From an uncultured Clostridia bacterium (GTDB taxonomy: Bacteria > Bacillota > Clostridia > Oscillospirales > Acutalibacteraceae), in contig CAKMIX010000003.1 in the NCBI GenBank assembly GCA_927362715.1, forward strand, positions 62,001 through 126,000: a DNA stretch of 64,000 bases. The letters are read 5' to 3'. How positions within the stretch are numbered: position 1 is the first letter of the stretch; each line of letters opens with the position of its first letter. This document shows, piece by piece, positions 16,652 to 26,252 of this stretch. The notes under the pieces were generated by a model. That model worked only from the letters and a program-made list of their open reading frames with translations. It did not search any database and had not been told where the DNA came from. Both the position numbers and the translations under genes were made by a program.

Positions 16652-17679
16652 AGATACTCGCAGCTATCCTGCTGGCGGTCGCAATCGCCTTTTTGCTTTC
16701 ATTTTTACTGGGCTTTGTTGTCATTCCGTGGCTGCGGAAGCTCAAATTCGGGCAGACAATTTTGGACATCGGCCCCGCGTGGCATAAATCCAAGCAGGGC
16801 ACGCCCACCATGGGCGGTATCCTGTTCATCGTCGGCACGCTGGTCAGCTTCATCGTCGTGCTTGTGACGGATCATTTGCTTGGCGGCAAATTGTTTGAAA
16901 GCGGCAGCGTTGTTACCGACGGCGTGAAGGTCAAGCTGGTCGCAGGCGTGCTCATGGCTGTGGGCTTTGGGCTGATCGGCTTTGCGGATGATTACATCAA
17001 GGTCGTTAAAAAGCGCAACTTAGGACTCACCATTCTTCAAAAGTCTGTTGCGCAGATCGCACTGATGCTCGCGTACCTCGCCGCGCTGTTCATGTCGGGC
17101 AATACGTATATGTATATCCCGTTTGTCGGCAGCGTAGACCTCGGCTTTTTCTTCTGGTTTTTCGGCATGGCGGTCATATACGCTACTGTAAATGCCGTAA
17201 ACTTTACAGATGGGGTCGACGGCCTTTGCGGCTCGGTCACGGCCACGGCGGCGATCGCCTTTGCCGTTGCAGCCGCCTTGCGCGGGATGTTCGGCGCAAG
17301 TATTCTGGCCTGTGCACTGTTCGGCGGGTGCGCGGGGTACCTTATCTGGAACCATTATCCCGCAAAAGTCATGATGGGCGACACGGGCTCGATGTTTTTG
17401 GGCGGCATGGTGGTAGCCCTCGCCTATGCCATCGACTGCCCGCTCATTATCCTGTGCTTCGGCGTCGTGTATGTGCTGGAGTTTTTGTCCGACATCTTGC
17501 AGATCGGTTACTTCAAAGCGACGCACGGCAAGCGGATCTTCAAAATGGCGCCGATCCACCATCATTTTGAAATGTGCGGTTGGAAGGAAAAGAAGATCGT
17601 GGCTGTGTTCACACTTGTGAATCTTTTGGGCTGCGCAGTCGGGCTTGCGTTGTTTTATTACGGCGTGATCGGGCAATAA
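16648..17679 (+). CDS. mraY: phospho-N-acetylmuramoyl-pentapeptide transferase MraY
   Basis: The start is the ATG overlapping the murF stop (ATGA); a GTG four codons upstream overlaps the GGGGAG ribosome-binding site. The 343-residue integral membrane enzyme makes lipid I. It has about ten helices and family motifs GTPTMGGILF, FADDYIKV (Mg-binding aspartates), NFTDGVDGLCG, MGDTGSMFLGG and the cytoplasmic PIHHHFEMCGW. In many Firmicutes murD would follow; here ftsW does, after 42 bases. Confidence 0.97.
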   Translation: MKILAAILLAVAIAFLLSFLLGFVVIPWLRKLKFGQTILDIGPAWHKSKQGTPTMGGILFIVGTLVSFIVVLVTDHLLGGKLFESGSVVTDGVKVKLVAGVLMAVGFGLIGFADDYIKVVKKRNLGLTILQKSVAQIALMLAYLAALFMSGNTYMYIPFVGSVDLGFFFWFFGMAVIYATVNAVNFTDGVDGLCGSVTATAAIAFAVAAALRGMFGASILACALFGGCAGYLIWNHYPAKVMMGDTGSMFLGGMVVALAYAIDCPLIILCFGVVYVLEFLSDILQIGYFKATHGKRIFKMAPIHHHFEMCGWKEKKIVAVFTLVNLLGCAVGLALFYYGVIGQ

Positions 17680-17721
17680 TCAGAACATAGGATTGATTTA
17701 CTGTATTTGGGAGGCGGCATA

Positions 17722-19011
17722 GTGGCGGACACTGCGGCAAGGCGGCGCAAAGCGGCGCCGGCGGGCGCAAAGCATGCGCCGAAAGCGAAACGTCGGTGGG
17801 ATTTCTTTGCGCTCGGGCAACTGGATATTCCGTTTCTGCTGTTGGTCATCACGGTTTTGACCATCGGCCTTGTCATGCTGTTTTCGGCGAGTTATACGTA
17901 TGCTTATTACAATGAGGGCGGCGACAGCGCCTATTACTTCAAGCGCCAGCTCGTGTTTGCGCTCGTCGGCGTGACGGCGATGCTCGTTGTCTCCAAAGTG
18001 CGGTATGATTACTTTAAGCTGTTTGCGATTCCCGTGATGCTCGTGTCGTGGCTGCTGCTCATTATCGTGCTGTTCCTGCCCGCCGACCGCGGCTTCCATC
18101 GCTGGATCAATCTGGGATTATTCACGTTCCAGCCGTCGGAGATCGCAAAATTTGCGATCATCCTGTTCTGTGCGTGGAGCATGGACAAAAATCATAAAAA
18201 GATCGTCGGCAAGCAGGTCAACAACGCAAAGCTCAGCCAGATCGTGAAAGGGCTTTCAAACGGCAAAATCGTCGTGTACGAATCCTTTGTCATGCTTTGC
18301 TTTTACGCTTTTATCATTGTATTTACCGCGGGGCTTGTTTATCTTGAAAATCACCTGTCAGGCACGCTTTTGCTGCTTGCCATCGGCGTTGTTATGATGT
18401 TTTTGGGCGAGGTCAAACGCCATTGGTTCGTGCTTATCGGCATTGTCGCGGTGATCGCAGTCGTGTTCTTTGTGCTCAATCCCGAGATCCTTGAAAAATA
18501 TGCAGGTGAGCGCATCACGGCGTGGCTTGACAAGGACTATGAGCCGCTCGGTGCGCGCTGGCAGACGAACAACTCCCTGTATGCCATCGGCTCCGGCGGA
18601 CTGTTCGGCGTAGGACTCGGCAATTCCAAGCAGAAGCACCTGTATGTATCCGAGCCGCAAAACGATTTTATTTTCGCCATCGTCTGCGAAGAGCTCGGTT
18701 TTATCCGCGCGGCGGGCATTTTGCTTTTGTTCCTTTTGTTGGTGCTGCGCGGCGTAGTGATCGGTTTGCGCGCAAAGGACCGCTTCGGGGCGCTGCTCTC
18801 AATGGGTATTGTGTTCCAGGTGGGGCTGCAAACGGCGCTGAACATTGCCGTTGTAACCGACGCGCTGCCGAATACAGGCATCAGCCTGCCGTTTTTCAGC
18901 TACGGCGGCACATCCTTGATGATGCTGCTGTTTGAAATGGGGATCGTGCTTTCGGTCTCACGCTATTCCAGACTCGAAAAAGCGGACACAAGTGGGGTGT
19001 TCAAAGCATGA
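17722..19011 (+). CDS. ftsW: FtsW/SpoVE-type lipid II polymerase (SEDS family)
   Basis: I chose GTG at 17722, seven bases after GGGAGG, over the TTG five codons earlier inside that signal. The 429-residue SEDS protein has a basic N-terminus and ten predicted helices. DRGFHRWINLGLFTFQPSEIAK is the conserved loop region, and TGISLPFFSYGGTSL is the C-terminal family signature. SEDS proteins polymerise glycan strands together with a class B PBP, fitting the PBP gene in this cluster. The end overlaps murG by four bases. Confidence 0.95.
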   Translation: MADTAARRRKAAPAGAKHAPKAKRRWDFFALGQLDIPFLLLVITVLTIGLVMLFSASYTYAYYNEGGDSAYYFKRQLVFALVGVTAMLVVSKVRYDYFKLFAIPVMLVSWLLLIIVLFLPADRGFHRWINLGLFTFQPSEIAKFAIILFCAWSMDKNHKKIVGKQVNNAKLSQIVKGLSNGKIVVYESFVMLCFYAFIIVFTAGLVYLENHLSGTLLLLAIGVVMMFLGEVKRHWFVLIGIVAVIAVVFFVLNPEILEKYAGERITAWLDKDYEPLGARWQTNNSLYAIGSGGLFGVGLGNSKQKHLYVSEPQNDFIFAIVCEELGFIRAAGILLLFLLLVLRGVVIGLRAKDRFGALLSMGIVFQVGLQTALNIAVVTDALPNTGISLPFFSYGGTSLMMLLFEMGIVLSVSRYSRLEKADTSGVFKA

Positions 19012-20132
19012 AGGTCGTATTCGCCGCCGGGGGCACCGGCGGACATATCAATCCGGCGCTTGCGGCGGCAGGGGAACTGCGCGCCCGCTTCCCGGAAGCA
19101 GAGATCCTGTTTATCGGGACAGAAGATCACATGGAAGCGCGTTTGGTGCCCGCAGCGGGCTTTGCCTTTCAAACCATCGCGATCGAGGGCTTCCAGCGTA
19201 AACTGTCACTGCAAAACCTGAAACGCAACCTGCATACGGTAAATCTGCTTTTGCATTCTACAGGAGCGGTCAAAAAGATTTTGCGTGACTTTGCACCGGA
19301 TGCGGCGGTGGGCTTCGGCGGCTATGTCAGCGGGCCCGTCATCCGCACGGCGGCAAAGCTCGGTATCAAGACCGCCATCCACGAGCAAAACGCCTATCCC
19401 GGTGTGACGAACAAGGCGCTTGCAAAATCCGTGGATCGCGTTATGCTGACAGTCGAGGCGGCTTCGGCGCACCTGACCTGCAAAAATCCGCCCGTGGTGA
19501 CGGGGTTGCCCGTGCGCCGCGAAATTTTAGCGGCGGACCGGGATTTTGCCCGCGCAAAACTGGGCGTGCCCGACGATGCGCTTTTGGTGCTGTCAATGGG
19601 CGGCAGTCTCGGCGCAAAGGCGATCAACGAAGCGGTCGTGGGGTTCATTGCCGCGCGCTGGCAGCAGAAAAATCTGATGTTCCTGCACGCGACGGGCAAA
19701 TACGGCAAATGGGTGCCCGACAAACTTCGAGAGATGGGCGTGCCGGCGGACGCCAAAAACGTAACGGTGCGCGAATATATCGACGACATGGACACCTGCC
19801 TGCCTGCGGCGGATCTCGTCATCGGCAGGGCGGGGGCTTCCTCCCTTGCCGAGATCGAGGCAACGGGCAAGGCATCTATCCTGATCCCGTCCCCGAATGT
19901 TGCGGAAAATCACCAATATCACAACGCCATGGCGCTTGTCAACAACAACGCCGCGCGTATTTTAGAAGAAAAAGACCTTACCGCGCAGTCGCTGACCGCG
20001 CTTGCGGATGAACTTTTGCAAGACCCCGAAGCGCTGAAAACGATCGGGGCGAATGCGCACAAAATGGCAGTGCTTGACTCTGCAAAGGTGATTTGCGATA
20101 TTATTGTTGATCTCATAAAAAGCGGCGGCTGA
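19008..20132 (+). CDS. murG: MurG, lipid II-forming GlcNAc transferase
   Basis: This is a 374-residue GT28 glycosyltransferase of the inner membrane face. The N-terminal FAAGGTGGHINPALA is the diphosphate/lipid-contact G loop, AVGFGGYVSGPV is the second glycine-rich loop, and the C-terminal domain carries VIGRAGASSLAEIEATGKASILIPSP, the UDP-GlcNAc site. It converts lipid I to lipid II. Start ATG overlaps the ftsW TGA. Confidence 0.97.
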   Translation: MKVVFAAGGTGGHINPALAAAGELRARFPEAEILFIGTEDHMEARLVPAAGFAFQTIAIEGFQRKLSLQNLKRNLHTVNLLLHSTGAVKKILRDFAPDAAVGFGGYVSGPVIRTAAKLGIKTAIHEQNAYPGVTNKALAKSVDRVMLTVEAASAHLTCKNPPVVTGLPVRREILAADRDFARAKLGVPDDALLVLSMGGSLGAKAINEAVVGFIAARWQQKNLMFLHATGKYGKWVPDKLREMGVPADAKNVTVREYIDDMDTCLPAADLVIGRAGASSLAEIEATGKASILIPSPNVAENHQYHNAMALVNNNAARILEEKDLTAQSLTALADELLQDPEALKTIGANAHKMAVLDSAKVICDIIVDLIKSGG

Positions 20133-20207
20133 ACCGAATAAAGGCATCCCGCATAGTATGGAGCGCAGAGGATTTTTCCTCCTTCCTACGATAGGGGTGC
20201 CAAAGTC

Positions 20208-21620
20208 ATGGAAAAAATCATCATTCACGGGCAAAAACGGCTGTGCGGGGAGATCGAAGTTCACGGCTCCAAAAACAGCGCCCTGCCGATTTTAGCGGCC
20301 GCATCGCTCGTGCACGGGGTATCGGAGATACATAACTGCCCGCAGCTTTCCGATGTGGATGCGGCGATCCACATTTTGCAGCATCTCGGCTGTAAGGTCG
20401 TGCGCGACGGGCACACCGTTACGGTGGATTCCACCGGCATGAACGGCTACGAGATCCCCGACCGTCTGATGCGCGAAATGCGTTCGTCGGTCGTCTTTCT
20501 CGGGGCGATCCTCGGGCGGGCAAAGCATGCGCGTCTTTGCGCCCCGGGCGGATGCGAGATCGGGCTGCGCCCGATCGACCTGCATATTTCCGCTATGGAG
20601 CAGCTCGGTGCCCGGCTTCAAGAAGAGGGCGGCCGGCTGGAATTCACCGTGCCGAATGAGCTTGTGGGCGCGCGAATCACGCTTTCGTTCCCCAGTGTCG
20701 GTGCAACGGAAAACATCCTGCTCGCCGCCGCGACGGCAACGGGCAGAACGGTGCTGCAAAACGCCGCACGCGAGCCGGAGATCAGCGATCTTGCCGATTT
20801 TTTGAACGGCTGCGGCGCGCATATCCACGGCGCGGGCGACAGCACCATTATCATCGACGGCGTAAAGCGTTTAAGCGGCACGGGGCACACGGTCATCCCG
20901 GATCGCATCGCCGCATCCACATATCTGCTGGCGGGCGCCGTGACGCAGGGACGCATTTGCGTTAAGGATATCATACCCGCGCACCTCGGTGCGCTGCTGC
21001 CCGTGATGAAGGAAGCGGGCTGCGATATCACCGCAAGCGGCAGGTGGATCTGTATGAGTGCGCCGCCGCGCCTGCACCGCGTCAAAATGACGCGCACGAT
21101 GCCGTATCCCGGTTTCCCGACCGATGTGCAGGCGCCGCTTTCCGCAATGCTGACTGTTGCGGACGGTACTTCCGTGATTATTGAAAACATTTTCGAAAGC
21201 CGCTATAAGCACGCCGCCGAGCTGCTGCGATTCGGCGCAAAGATCAGCGTCGAGGGTCGAATGGAGGTCATTGAGGGCGTGCCGCGCCTTTTGGGGGCGC
21301 AGGTTGTCGCCCCCGATCTTCGCGGCGGGTTCGCCCTGATCTTGGCGGGGCTTGCGGCGCACGGCGAAACGGTCGTGCGCGGTGTGGAGCATATAGACAG
21401 AGGGTACGAAAAGCCCGAGCAGATCCTGCGATCGCTCGGCGCGGACATACAAAGGATCCAGGATGATGAAGAAGAAGGTTTCGGAAAACACAAGGAAAAC
21501 GAATACGGCACAGGGCCGAACACCCCGGCAAACAGCGCCCCGGCAAGCGGTATCTCCGAGACGGACACCGCCGCGCCAGGCGAATCGGCAGACGGGCAGC
21601 CGTCCGGTGATGTCGAATGA
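20208..21620 (+). CDS. murA: UDP-GlcNAc 1-carboxyvinyltransferase MurA with a C-terminal tail
   Basis: The first committed peptidoglycan step. The catalytic Cys is in APGGCEIGLRPIDLH (the residue alkylated by fosfomycin). N-terminal LCGEIEVHGSKNSALPIL and later GFPTDVQAPLSAML are typical. Family members usually end shortly after a GYEKPEQILRSLGADI-like helix, near residue 418. Here the frame runs 50 residues further as a hydrophilic, low-complexity tail that overlaps the ftsQ frame by 158 bases. The core assignment is secure; whether the tail matters is unknown. Confidence 0.95.
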   Translation: MEKIIIHGQKRLCGEIEVHGSKNSALPILAAASLVHGVSEIHNCPQLSDVDAAIHILQHLGCKVVRDGHTVTVDSTGMNGYEIPDRLMREMRSSVVFLGAILGRAKHARLCAPGGCEIGLRPIDLHISAMEQLGARLQEEGGRLEFTVPNELVGARITLSFPSVGATENILLAAATATGRTVLQNAAREPEISDLADFLNGCGAHIHGAGDSTIIIDGVKRLSGTGHTVIPDRIAASTYLLAGAVTQGRICVKDIIPAHLGALLPVMKEAGCDITASGRWICMSAPPRLHRVKMTRTMPYPGFPTDVQAPLSAMLTVADGTSVIIENIFESRYKHAAELLRFGAKISVEGRMEVIEGVPRLLGAQVVAPDLRGGFALILAGLAAHGETVVRGVEHIDRGYEKPEQILRSLGADIQRIQDDEEEGFGKHKENEYGTGPNTPANSAPASGISETDTAAPGESADGQPSGDVE

Positions 21621-22482
21621 TGAGCGCAGACGCGCCCGCGCACTTGCCGCACGCCGCCGGCGCAGACGTCGGCGGATCATCATCGGCGTGGTCTTGTCGG
21701 TCATACTGCTTGCCGTAGGGATCGCGCTGTGCTTGACGGTGTTTTTTAAAATTTCTGCCGTCGAAGTGACGGGCGACGAGGTGTACAATGCCGACCAGGT
21801 GGTAGAGGCATCGGGCATCACGCTCGGGGAAAATCTGTTTTTGCTGCCTGTAAACGATATTGAGACACAAATCGAAACGACGCTGCCGTATGTGGAAACG
21901 GCCGAGATCTCGCGCAGCCTTTCGGGAACGGTGACGGTGCATATCACGGCGGCAAAAGCGGCGGCGACCATTGACAACGGCGACAGCTATACGCTTTTGA
22001 GCGCTTCCGGTAAGGTGCTTGAGGACGGTGTGATGTCCGTCGGCGAGGATGTGCTGCTGCTCGATACAGGCGATGTGCTGTCCTGTGTGCCCGGCGAGAT
22101 CATAGAGCTTGCCGCCGAAGATGCGGTCACCGATATGGCGACCGCGCTGAAAGCTTTTGCGGATGCGTCGTTTACCGGGCTTACAAGGCTGGATGTGCGG
22201 GAGCATACCAACATAAAAGCGGTCTATCAGGGCAGAATAACGCTGGAACTCGGTATGGCGTCTACGATTGCGGATAAATTGGATTTTGTATTGGCAACGC
22301 TTTCGCGCAGCGATCAAAACAATCCGGAGTTTCGCGGAACGATCGACTTTACCATAGAAAACCGTGCATACCAAAACGCTGAGACAGAAATCCCTGCGAC
22401 ACAGCCTGCTTCACAGCCGGAAAGCACAACGGAAAGCCAGACAGCTTCACAGGCAGAAACAACTACGGCGGCCGCCGCATAA
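21463..22482 (+). CDS. ftsQ: FtsQ/DivIB division protein (POTRA domain)
   Basis: Tandem ATGs at 21463/21466 have AAAGGA six bases upstream and give 339 residues. An internal ATG at 21610 would give 290 and cut the overlap with murA to 11 bases. The longer form adds a cytoplasmic tail rich in Arg, Pro and Gln. Next come an Arg run, one membrane helix (IIIGVVLSVILLAVGIALCL), a POTRA domain (FKISAVEVTGDEVYNADQVV) and a beta domain, then a Ser/Thr/Gln-rich C-terminus. With FtsL it forms the divisome activation subcomplex. The upstream start is plausible but not certain. Confidence 0.86.
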   Translation: MMKKKVSENTRKTNTAQGRTPRQTAPRQAVSPRRTPPRQANRQTGSRPVMSNDERRRARALAARRRRRRRRIIIGVVLSVILLAVGIALCLTVFFKISAVEVTGDEVYNADQVVEASGITLGENLFLLPVNDIETQIETTLPYVETAEISRSLSGTVTVHITAAKAAATIDNGDSYTLLSASGKVLEDGVMSVGEDVLLLDTGDVLSCVPGEIIELAAEDAVTDMATALKAFADASFTGLTRLDVREHTNIKAVYQGRITLELGMASTIADKLDFVLATLSRSDQNNPEFRGTIDFTIENRAYQNAETEIPATQPASQPESTTESQTASQAETTTAAAA

Positions 22483-22551
22483 TAAAAAGCCCGTAAAGAT
22501 GGTTTGCTTGTCATGACAGGTGATTTTCCTTTGCAGATTTGAAAAAAGCGG

Positions 22552-22580
22552 TTGAAATTTCAAACGAACTGTGCTACAAT
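22552..22580 (+). promoter_or_regulatory. ftsZ promoter
   Basis: TTGAAA, 17 bases, TACAAT with TGC before it; 64 bases ahead of the ftsZ start, so ftsZ can be expressed separately from the upstream cluster. Confidence 0.65.
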
Positions 22581-22643
22581 ACCCAAAATAGGTTTATTAT
22601 GTTGTGTGAAAGCAAAAGAAATACATAGGAGGATGTTCCAACC

Positions 22644-23744
22644 ATGGCATACGAAATTGATAATGAACAGCAAAACGTAACCCATATTAAGGTCATCGGT
22701 GTCGGCGGCGGCGGCGGAAATGCCGTCAACCGCATGGCGCAGGCAGGCTTTTCCGGCATTGAGCTCATCGCCGTGAACACCGACCGCCAAATGCTCAATT
22801 TCTCCAAGGCAACCCAAAAGATCCAAATCGGCGAAAAGTTGACGAACGGGCAGGGTGCCGGTGCGAAGCCCGAGATCGGGAAAAAGGCGGCGGAGGAAAG
22901 CCGCGACGCGATCATTGACGCGCTCAACGATACCCAAATGGTCTTTATCACAGCTGGCATGGGCGGCGGCACGGGCACGGGTGCAGCGCCTGTGATCGCT
23001 GAGATTGCAAAAGAAAAGGGCATCCTCACTGTCGGTATCGTTACAAAGCCCTTTGCCTTTGAGGGCAAGCACCGCATGGATCAAGCGGAGGCGGGTATCG
23101 CCGAACTTGCCGGGCATGTGGATTCGCTCGTCGTCATCCCGAACGAGCGCTTAAAGCAGGTCTCCGATCAGAAGATCACGCTGGCAAACGCCTTTGAGGT
23201 CGCGGACGATGTGCTGCGCTCGGGCGTGAAGAGCATTTCCGATCTGATCATCAACCCCGCGCTTATCAATTTGGACTTCGCCGATGTGACCGCCGTTATG
23301 AAGGACGCGGGTCACGCGCATATGGGTGTCGGCACCGCCACGGGCAAGGACAAGGCGGAGCAGGCTGCGCAGGCGGCGATCTCCAGCCCGCTGCTCGAAT
23401 CCACCATCGACGGCGCAAAGGGCATCATCATCAGCATTTCCGCTTCCGAGGATATCGGCCTTGAGGACATCGACACGGCGGCAGGCATCGTCCGCGCGGC
23501 TGCCGATGACGATGCGAACATCATCTTCGGCGTCGACCTCAAACCGGAGCTGGAGGATACCATGACCATCACCGTCATTGCGACGGGCTTCGGCAGCGAT
23601 GCGAATGGTATGCCCAAAAAGCCGACCGATGCGTTCGGCTTTGAAACGGACAAGCCTTTGGACGATATTTCCAGCACCAGCACGGGCTTCGACCCGAACG
23701 ATGGGTACATCGATGTGCTGGACATCTTCAACGGCAGAAAGTAA
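22644..23744 (+). CDS. ftsZ: cell division tubulin FtsZ
   Basis: A 366-residue tubulin homologue with the N-terminal [13 protein letters not shown], the tubulin signature [13 protein letters not shown] (near residue 105) and the T7 loop [11 protein letters not shown]. The C-terminal linker is short and ends [12 protein letters not shown], so the usual conserved C-terminal peptide (LDIP-like) is present but divergent and the tail is compact. No ftsA lies beside it; another membrane tether such as SepF elsewhere is a reasonable inference. Start follows AGGAGG. A strong terminator follows. Confidence 0.98.
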   Translation: MAYEIDNEQQNVTHIKVIGVGGGGGNAVNRMAQAGFSGIELIAVNTDRQMLNFSKATQKIQIGEKLTNGQGAGAKPEIGKKAAEESRDAIIDALNDTQMVFITAGMGGGTGTGAAPVIAEIAKEKGILTVGIVTKPFAFEGKHRMDQAEAGIAELAGHVDSLVVIPNERLKQVSDQKITLANAFEVADDVLRSGVKSISDLIINPALINLDFADVTAVMKDAGHAHMGVGTATGKDKAEQAAQAAISSPLLESTIDGAKGIIISISASEDIGLEDIDTAAGIVRAAADDDANIIFGVDLKPELEDTMTITVIATGFGSDANGMPKKPTDAFGFETDKPLDDISSTSTGFDPNDGYIDVLDIFNGRK

Positions 23745-23770
23745 CTATTCTTGCGGTTTCTGTGTGCACA

Positions 23771-23803
23771 CCCCGCAGCGTTTCGGCGCTGCGGGGCTTT
23801 TTT
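23771..23803 (+). terminator. terminator of the dcw cluster
   Basis: CCCCGCAGCG / CGCTGCGGGG stem, 6-base loop, then CTTTTTT. Confidence 0.85.
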
Positions 23804-23809
23804 CGCCCC

Positions 23810-23838
23810 TTGACACGCCGGGCGGAATCTCGTATATT
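23810..23838 (+). promoter_or_regulatory. promoter for the GH4-PfkB operon
   Basis: TTGACA, 17 bases, TATATT, immediately after the ftsZ terminator and 43 bases before the GTG start. Confidence 0.75.
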
Positions 23839-23880
23839 GTATTTATTCGTATACATTATTTATGCAGGGAGGAAGCAGCT

Positions 23881-25245
23881 GTGAAACTTACAGTGATCGG
23901 CGGGGGCGGCGTGCGCTCTATGTTCTTAGCAAAAAGCATTGCGCAAAAGGCGGAAACACTGCATATCGACCATCTCTGCTTTATGGATAACGATCCCCAA
24001 AAGCTGCGCATTTACGGCGGCATGGCCAAGCAGGTGGCGGCGCGCCTTTGCCCGGCGCTTGACTTTACCTTGACGGAAAACGCCGAAGAAGCCGTTCGCG
24101 ATGCGGATTATGTCATCACCACCATCCGTGTGGGCGGCGATGATATGCGTGTGCGTGATGAACGCATTGCACTCGGCCACGGCATTCTCGGGCAGGAGAC
24201 CACAGGCGCCGCCGGTTTTTCGTTTGCCATGCGCAGTGTGCCCGCGCTCGCAGCGTATTGCGAGCTGATCCGCAAATACGCAAAGCCCGGCGTGATAGTG
24301 TTCAATTTCACGAATCCTGCGGGTGTTGTGTCGCAGACGCTGCGCGATATGGGCTATGATTTTACTTACGGCATCTGTGACGCGCCCTCCGGGATGCTGC
24401 GCTCATTTGCACTGCTTTACGGCGCCGACCCTGCCAAGATCCGCGGCGAGGTCTATGGGCTCAACCACCTTTCCTATTTCAAAAGCATCACGCTTGACGG
24501 ACGGGAGATCCTCCCGGAGCTGATCGAAAACAACGCAGCCTATGAAAAAACGGATCTGCGCTATTTTGAAAAGGATCTGCTGCGCGACCGCGGCTGCATT
24601 TTGAACGAATACCTTTATTATTTCTATTACCGTGAGCAGGCGGTGCAGAATATTTTGCATGCCAAGCAAACGCGCGGCGAACAGATCGCCGAGATCAACC
24701 GCCATATGACCGCAGAATTGTCGGCATTAGATCCGGAAACGGATTTTGACGAATCTTTATGCGTATTCAATCATTGGTACGGGATGCGCGAAAACAACTA
24801 CATGGCGGAGGAAACGGGTATCCGCCGTAAAACGCCGTGGTCGTTTGACATTTACACGCCCGACGAGGGCGGCTACGCGGGTGTGGCGCTCTCCTTTATC
24901 CGTATCGCACAAAGCGGTAAGCCCGACAGCATGATCCTGTGCGTGCCGAACGAAGGTGCTATCGACGGACTTTTGGATAGCGACGTGGTCGAGATCACCT
25001 GCACGGTCACAGCGGACAGCTGCACCCCGCACAAAATGGGCAGGGTGGACGAGCAGAATTTGGAGCTGATCCGCCGTGTCAAAAACTATGAGCGGCTCGC
25101 GTCGCTTGCATTGCGCACCAAAAGCCATGCAGCGGCGGTGCAGGCGTTGACGCTGCATCCGCTGGTCAATTCGTATTCTCTTGGGAAAAAACTGACACAG
25201 GAATATATCGAACACAACAAGGACTATTGCGATGGCTGGGAATAA
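23881..25245 (+). CDS. glycoside hydrolase family 4 (6-phospho-glycosidase/alpha-glycosidase-like)
   Basis: Start GTG at 23881 with GGGAGG upstream; the longer open frame reaches back through ftsZ and is not real. The 454-residue protein has the GH4 NAD-binding loop KLTVIGGGGVRS at the N-terminus, ITTIRVGGDDMRVRDE and LGQETTGAAGF, the metal-site segment GICDAPSGML (Cys) and EVYGLNHLSYF (His). GH4 enzymes cleave glycosides by NAD- and Mn-dependent oxidation-elimination. The subgroup resembles LicH-type 6-phospho-beta-glucosidases, but no PTS genes are adjacent. A sugar kinase follows, overlapping by 14 bases. Confidence 0.87.
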   Translation: MKLTVIGGGGVRSMFLAKSIAQKAETLHIDHLCFMDNDPQKLRIYGGMAKQVAARLCPALDFTLTENAEEAVRDADYVITTIRVGGDDMRVRDERIALGHGILGQETTGAAGFSFAMRSVPALAAYCELIRKYAKPGVIVFNFTNPAGVVSQTLRDMGYDFTYGICDAPSGMLRSFALLYGADPAKIRGEVYGLNHLSYFKSITLDGREILPELIENNAAYEKTDLRYFEKDLLRDRGCILNEYLYYFYYREQAVQNILHAKQTRGEQIAEINRHMTAELSALDPETDFDESLCVFNHWYGMRENNYMAEETGIRRKTPWSFDIYTPDEGGYAGVALSFIRIAQSGKPDSMILCVPNEGAIDGLLDSDVVEITCTVTADSCTPHKMGRVDEQNLELIRRVKNYERLASLALRTKSHAAAVQALTLHPLVNSYSLGKKLTQEYIEHNKDYCDGWE

Positions 25246-26170
25246 AGCGTTTGCCGCAGGCATCGGCAGCACGAATATAGATTTATTGTATACGGGGCTG
25301 AAAAACCTTCCCGCCGAGGGTGAGGAGGTTTATGCCGACGGCTTTTCTCTGCAGCTCGGCGGCGGCGCGCCTGCCACGCTGCTGCTGCTCTCTAAGCTCG
25401 GCGTACCCGTAAAAATCATAACGGAGCTGGGCGATGACCTGTTTTCACAGTTCGCCCGTGCGCAGTTTGCCGCCAATGGCGCAGAGCCTGTCAACCTGTA
25501 TACAGATGCCGGCATGCCGTTGAATATTTCGTCCTGCCTTGTTACGGCGCGCGACCGCAGCTTTGTGTCTTACGGTCCCGGAAACCCGCGTGCGGACGAG
25601 GCGGCACAGGCGGCAGCGCTGGAGGCTTCTCAGGGTGCAAAGGTGATGCTCATGCAGCCGGGCGGGTTCCTTCCCGTCTATGAAAAGCTCAAGGCGCAGG
25701 GGACGACGCTGCTATTCGACTGCGGCTGGAGCGAGGATCTTTCTCTCGAAAAATACCGCCCCTATTTGGAACTTGCCGATTATTACACGCCGAACCAAAA
25801 AGAAGCGTGTAAATTGACGAACACAAGCACCCCGCAGGCGTCGGCAGAAGTGCTTGCGCAGTATTTAGACCGTGTGCTCGTCAAGCTGGACCGCGACGGC
25901 TGCTTAGGGTATGAAAACGGCGAAATGTTCACCGTGCCGCCCGTTTCTTTCGGTAAAGCCGTGGATGCTACGGGCGCGGGGGATGCGTTTTCGGCGGGAT
26001 TTGCGTATGGGCTTTTCCACGGGTATGCGTTTGCGGACTGCCTGCTTTTGGGGAACATCACGGGCGGCAAATGCGTGAGTGCCGTCGGGTGCTTGGGTGC
26101 CTCCCTGACGGAAGCGGAACTGCTGGAGCGGTTCCGGAACGAACGGGAAAAACGCGGTATTTGCGTTTAG
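25232..26170 (+). CDS. PfkB family carbohydrate kinase
   Basis: A 312-residue ribokinase-like sugar kinase. N-terminal AAGIGSTNIDLLY and SLQLGGGAPATLLLLSKLG form the substrate site; VKLDRDGC and the PfkB signature 2 VDATGAGDAFSAGF (anion hole plus catalytic Asp) are near the C-terminus. It overlaps the GH4 gene by 14 bases, so it likely phosphorylates the sugar released by that enzyme or a related carbohydrate. The sugar is not identified. Confidence 0.9.
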   Translation: MAGNKAFAAGIGSTNIDLLYTGLKNLPAEGEEVYADGFSLQLGGGAPATLLLLSKLGVPVKIITELGDDLFSQFARAQFAANGAEPVNLYTDAGMPLNISSCLVTARDRSFVSYGPGNPRADEAAQAAALEASQGAKVMLMQPGGFLPVYEKLKAQGTTLLFDCGWSEDLSLEKYRPYLELADYYTPNQKEACKLTNTSTPQASAEVLAQYLDRVLVKLDRDGCLGYENGEMFTVPPVSFGKAVDATGAGDAFSAGFAYGLFHGYAFADCLLLGNITGGKCVSAVGCLGASLTEAELLERFRNEREKRGICV

Positions 26171-26190
26171 ATATTTCGGATTGATTACGA

Positions 26191-26229
26191 ACAACGCCTT
26201 ACACTTAAAAAGTGTAAGGCGTTGTTTTG
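26191..26229 (+). terminator. terminator after the kinase gene
   Basis: Perfect 16-bp stem (ACAACGCCTTACACTT / AAGTGTAAGGCGTTGT) with a 3-base loop, followed by TTTG. It lies between convergent genes and may act on both. Confidence 0.8.
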
Positions 26230-26252
26230 TGACAATGCATTGTGCGGCGCGG

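Noticed and set aside
23578..23880. Upstream extension of the GH4 frame through the ftsZ end, terminator and promoter
   Set aside because: It crosses a strong terminator and a consensus promoter; the GTG at 23881 has the right ribosome site and matches the family N-terminus.
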